Of a stretch of 64,000 nucleotides of DNA, positions 61,130 to 64,000 are shown in pieces. Positions within the stretch are counted from its first letter, which is position 1. Each line of letters starts with the position of its first letter. Made by a program: the position numbers and the translations under genes. Source of the DNA: Planctomycetota bacterium (GTDB taxonomy: Bacteria > Planctomycetota > PUPC01 > JACPCR01). The notes beneath the pieces are model-generated. The model saw only the letters and a program-made list of their open reading frames with translations. It did no database searches and was not told the DNA's origin. The stretch lies in contig JACPCR010000076.1 in NCBI GenBank assembly GCA_016179685.1, positions 1 to 64,000 of the forward strand, given 5' to 3'.

Positions 61130-61672
61130 ATGCGTTACGTGCTCGTTGACCTCGAGGCGACGTGCTGGGAGAAGGGGACATCGCCCGCTCGCATGGAGAT
61201 CATCGAGATTGGCGCGGTGATGCTGGACGCCGCGGCGGGACCCGTCGCCCGCGAGTTCTCCCAGTTCGTCAAGCCCGTGGCCGAGCCAGTCCTCAGCGAC
61301 TTCTGTACGCGGCTCACGTCGATCCGCCAGGTGGATGTCGACGGGGCAGACCCCTTCCCGGTCGTGTTCCCACGTTTTCTCGACTGGATCGGGTCCGAGG
61401 AGTTCCTCCTCGGCTCCTGGGGCGCCTATGACTTGAAGCAGTTTCGCACGGACTGTGCACGACACCGCATGGAACTGCCGGCGGCGTTCGAGCGGCACGT
61501 CAATCTCAAACAGGAGTTCGCCGCCTGGAAGGGAATCGAGCCCTGCGGCATGAAGCATGCCCTGCGGGTCTTGGGTCTCCCGCTCTCCGGGACGCATCAC
61601 CGCGCGGCGGATGACGTTCGCAACATTGCCCGGATCGCCCAGCAGCTCCTGCCCATGGTCGAACGAAGATAA
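61130..61672 (+). CDS. DEDDh 3'-5' exonuclease, KapD/3'hExo-like
   Basis: 180 residues. ExoI-type D7-L-E9-A (LVDLEATCWEK), EIIEIGAVML, LTSIRQVDVDGADPF, WGAYDLKQF and HHRAADDVRNIARI supply all five catalytic positions (D, E, D, H, D). It resembles the KapD/ERI1-type exonucleases that trim RNA or DNA 3' ends. It begins 6 bases after metG with GGTGAT upstream and likely shares its transcript. Role in this organism unknown. Confidence 0.88.
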   Translation: MRYVLVDLEATCWEKGTSPARMEIIEIGAVMLDAAAGPVAREFSQFVKPVAEPVLSDFCTRLTSIRQVDVDGADPFPVVFPRFLDWIGSEEFLLGSWGAYDLKQFRTDCARHRMELPAAFERHVNLKQEFAAWKGIEPCGMKHALRVLGLPLSGTHHRAADDVRNIARIAQQLLPMVERR

Positions 61673-62270
61673 TTTCCTGTCGTGACTTGTCCCGTCGAGA
61701 CGCAGGACGGCAACGCGCCCCTAGCGGTCAACTGAAGAGGCGATCGCTCCAGAAGCCTGCCGGTGGTGGTTAGTGGCACGTGGTTGGGAGCCCGGCATCT
61801 GATGGACTGACAGCCTGCTTCGGGTAATGAGTAGTCCAGGATCTGACGACTCGAAATTTGAGGATGATCGCGATTCGGCGGTCTTTGGTCCTTGAAAAAG
61901 AAGGCGGACATTTGGAAGCTCTTGACTCTTCGCGTTCCAATGCCCGTCGGGATCGGAATCGGGATCGGGATCGAAGGAATCTTCATGCCATTGGGCCATG
62001 AGCAGTTGGGTGTCTATCGGGTGGCCAACGAGAACGGGGATACTCCGTTCACGAGGAAGCTGGGTCCTACCGAACGGAGAGCGTCGATCCCGACCTGCCT
62101 GCCCTGTCTGCGCCGTGCTGTCGCACAGCGCGGCAGGCAGGCGCGCCGGGCGCGGCGCAGACAGGTAGCGATCCCGATCCCGGCCGCGCTTTGGATACCG
62201 ACGACCAGCCGTAATCTCTCACGGGTCAGAGAAAGACGCGCGCTGAATCGCGATGAGCCAGACATCCGGA
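61673..62270. repeat. Repeat-rich intergenic region with microsatellite and cruciform
   Basis: No gene is supported. A hexamer-like GGGATCG array lies at 61939-61977. A large structure at 62094-62165 contains three overlapping inverted pairs: CCTGTCTGCGCCG (62103-62115) with 62153-62165, CCTGCCTGCC (62094-62103) with 62132-62141, and GCTGT-CGC-ACAGC (62117-62129). CGATCCCG flanks it on both sides. This is the largest gene-free stretch apart from 34348-34979. Confidence 0.55.
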
Positions 62271-64000
62271 TTAAGTGTGCACCGGCGATGAACCCGCGGG
62301 TGATGGGGCCCGAAGTTGAGTGAGGACCGACGTGATCTGGCTGGCGACGTGACTCCAGGAATAATGTGCAATGAGATGCGCCGTGGACGAGTGGGACTGC
62401 GGTGTCGATTCCCGAAGCATTTGCTGAATCGTCTCGGCGAGTCTGGTGGGGTCATGAGGCGGAACGCCCCGGATGACTCCCTGGCTGTTGCGGATGATCT
62501 CGGACAGACCGCCGACGTCGGAGGCGAGGACTCGTGCACCGCACGAGGCGGCCTCGAGGGCGACCATGCCGAATGGCTCGTACCGGCTCGGCATCACGAC
62601 CAGGTCCGCGGCGCGGTAAAGGGCGCCGAGGACCTTGTCCGAGAGGTGCCCGGGAAAGAAGACGGCGCCTTCTCCTGGGGAGTGTGCAAGTCGCTCCTCG
62701 AAGGGCTTGCGCAGCGGGCCCTCCCCGGCCATGACCAGCTTGATGTGAGGATCGTTTGCGGTGAGAAGCAAATAGGCTTCCGCGAGGTCCTCGACGCCTT
62801 TCATGGGGGATAGTCGGCCCGCATACACGAGAAGTCTTTCACTTTCCCCGGCGAAAAGTCTGCGGAAATCGGGGACGTGGGTGCGGCTGGAGAAACGCTT
62901 GGGATTGACTCCGCAAGGTACGATGGAAATCTTGGCCTGGGGAACGGCACAGGTTCGCTTTAGCTCCAAGCTCATGAACTCGCTGGTGGTAAAGACGTGG
63001 CGGGCGCGCTCGCAGAGCCAGGTCTCCATTTCGGCGATATAGGCCTGGGGCGGGTCGAGCTGGCCTTGCCGTTTTCCCGCCTCGGTGTCATGCATGATGA
63101 GAAGCCAGGGTAAGCGCACGGCGGAGCTGACCGCGTGGGCCGCGAAACCCGCAAGCCAGTCATGGGACAGGAGTGCGTCGAACGGGCCTGCTTGTGACGC
63201 CAGGCCAAGGCCGCGCTCCAGCAGGGGGATGTTGTTGAGAATGGCGTCCCCCGTCCACTCGAAGTGCTTGAGGGGACTTGGGTTAAGCATGTCATGGACG
63301 TGAACACCGTCCTCGATGCGCGTGGGACCCTCGCCCAGGCAGTTGCAGGTGATGACATGGACTTCATGGCCCTGTGAGGCCATGGCTGCCGCGAGCTCGC
63401 TCGCATACCTGGCCAATCCATAGCCCTGGGCAGGCGGGTACTCGGTCGCGAGCATCAAGATCCGAAGGCTCCCTGACTGTGCCTTGCCCGCAGGTAGTGG
63501 AATCTTCGGAGCCGGAACAGATGGACCTTCTTGGGGCGTAATTTCTCGTTGCGAAAGCAGGGACATGGCCGAAGTCGAGCCGGCTTCGAGTCCCCTCGAT
63601 GTGACTCGGGACACGTTGCCGGGGTCTCCGATTTGCCTTGAGCGGAGCGAGGCGCCGGTGGCGATGGCCTCGTACCGGGCGTCCTGCTCGTGTTGGCGCG
63701 TGAGCGTCTTGGGATGCCGGATCGCGGCGTCGGGCCACAGCATCACTTGTTCGGGTCTGCGGCCCACGGGTTCGGGCGTTTCATGCACGCGCCCGCGCCA
63801 TGGAATCCCGCGTCGGAGCAGGCGGAATTGGGGGTCGAGATTGCCCAACGTCCCCTTAGCGACGCCCTTGGTGGCGTCGTGGCGGCTCTCCCGCGACCTG
63901 ACCAGCCCCTCGGGAGTCCACTGTTCGCGGGGGATATCGTTGACGACGACGCCTTCGAGGGTGTTGATCCTCGGGAAGCCGCAGACGGTCTTTCCGTTTC
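62271..64000 (-). CDS. GT2-GT4 glycosyltransferase fusion, 5' end beyond window
   Basis: The frame is open from the TTA stop at 62271 to the window edge (576 codons). Next to the edge, VCGFPRINTLEGVVVNDIP and LDPQFRLLRRGIPWRGRVHE resemble the C-terminal half of a GT2-type glycosyltransferase. After a linker (about 100 codons) a GT4/GT-B unit begins: LRILMLATEYPPAQGYGLAR, LVYAGRLSPMKGVEDLAEAY, FFPGHLSDKVLGALY and MPSRYEPFGMVALEAASCG (the E7E motif). Probable function: transfer of sugars to a surface polysaccharide or glycogen-like acceptor. A separate start at MSLLSQRE (63567) cannot be excluded, but no stop separates the two halves. Confidence 0.8.
   Translation of the reverse strand, partial: NGKTVCGFPRINTLEGVVVNDIPREQWTPEGLVRSRESRHDATKGVAKGTLGNLDPQFRLLRRGIPWRGRVHETPEPVGRRPEQVMLWPDAAIRHPKTLTRQHEQDARYEAIATGASLRSRQIGDPGNVSRVTSRGLEAGSTSAMSLLSQREITPQEGPSVPAPKIPLPAGKAQSGSLRILMLATEYPPAQGYGLARYASELAAAMASQGHEVHVITCNCLGEGPTRIEDGVHVHDMLNPSPLKHFEWTGDAILNNIPLLERGLGLASQAGPFDALLSHDWLAGFAAHAVSSAVRLPWLLIMHDTEAGKRQGQLDPPQAYIAEMETWLCERARHVFTTSEFMSLELKRTCAVPQAKISIVPCGVNPKRFSSRTHVPDFRRLFAGESERLLVYAGRLSPMKGVEDLAEAYLLLTANDPHIKLVMAGEGPLRKPFEERLAHSPGEGAVFFPGHLSDKVLGALYRAADLVVMPSRYEPFGMVALEAASCGARVLASDVGGLSEIIRNSQGVIRGVPPHDPTRLAETIQQMLRESTPQSHSSTAHLIAHYSWSHVASQITSVLTQLRAPSPAGSSPVHT

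Noticed and set aside
59831-61600. 589-codon open frame opposite metG
   Set aside because: Antisense to intact methionyl-tRNA synthetase motifs.
1-64000. CRISPR array, tRNA or rRNA genes
   Set aside because: No regular direct repeat-spacer pattern and no tRNA cloverleaf arms (GGTTCGA-type) were seen in the gaps by eye; a tRNAscan run would be decisive.

Overview
The window is about 60 percent GC, densely coded, and full of large secreted glycan-active proteins, tandem Hsp70-like ATPases, a DUF6785-like membrane protein, a SpoIIE-type phosphatase and many short palindromic repeats. This mix suggests an uncultured bacterium of the Planctomycetota/PVC type or a neighbouring phylum (Hydrogenedentota, Sumerlaeota and Lentisphaerota are alternatives). 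That placement is inferred from gene content only; there is no rRNA, tRNA or ribosomal protein marker here. I saw no CRISPR array and no intact transposase.

Layout. 1-2238: a two-domain alpha/beta hydrolase (plus strand). 2315-7855 (minus): SpoIIE phosphatase, a zinc-ribbon protein, a D-2-hydroxyacid dehydrogenase and a phytanoyl-CoA-dioxygenase-like oxygenase. 7883-34347 (almost all minus): a glycan-utilisation-like region with a 1313-residue secreted barrel protein, two GH89-like alpha-N-acetylglucosaminidase paralogues, a GH42-like protein, a TPR protein, a vWA/TM protein, an 899-residue-class secreted protein, a heparinase II/III-like lyase and a second phytanoyl dioxygenase. One plus-strand gene, a secreted protein with a repeated LxDxxGxDxY motif, interrupts this series. 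34348-34979 is an AT-rich regulatory gap, followed by an AraC-family regulator that may control the divergent lyase side.

36150-41841 (plus) is a DUF2760-Hsp70-Hsp70 set split by the remains of a nucleotidyltransferase module. 42118-44580 (minus) is a membrane protein plus RbsD/FucU mutarotase operon. 45041-46575 holds lexA and a divergent yceD. 46613-57562 (plus) holds three large secreted proteins (LamG plus GH2-like, GH42-like, PHP-like). 58072-61672 (plus) holds an FAA-family hydrolase, metG and a DEDDh exonuclease. The window ends inside a minus-strand GT2-GT4 fusion.

How it may work together (inference): lyase, N-acetylglucosaminidases, esterase, mutarotase, FAA-family enzyme and dehydrogenase would fit breakdown of a complex, possibly amino-sugar or uronate containing polysaccharide and entry of the sugars into central metabolism. 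No sulfatase or TonB-dependent receptor is visible here.

The most unusual content is non-coding. There are several families of dispersed palindromes, a 0.18 kb MITE-like element next to lexA, a roughly 125 bp duplicated gene end flanking a two-gene segment, and a pair of near-identical 22 bp sequences flanking the LxDxxGxDxY gene.
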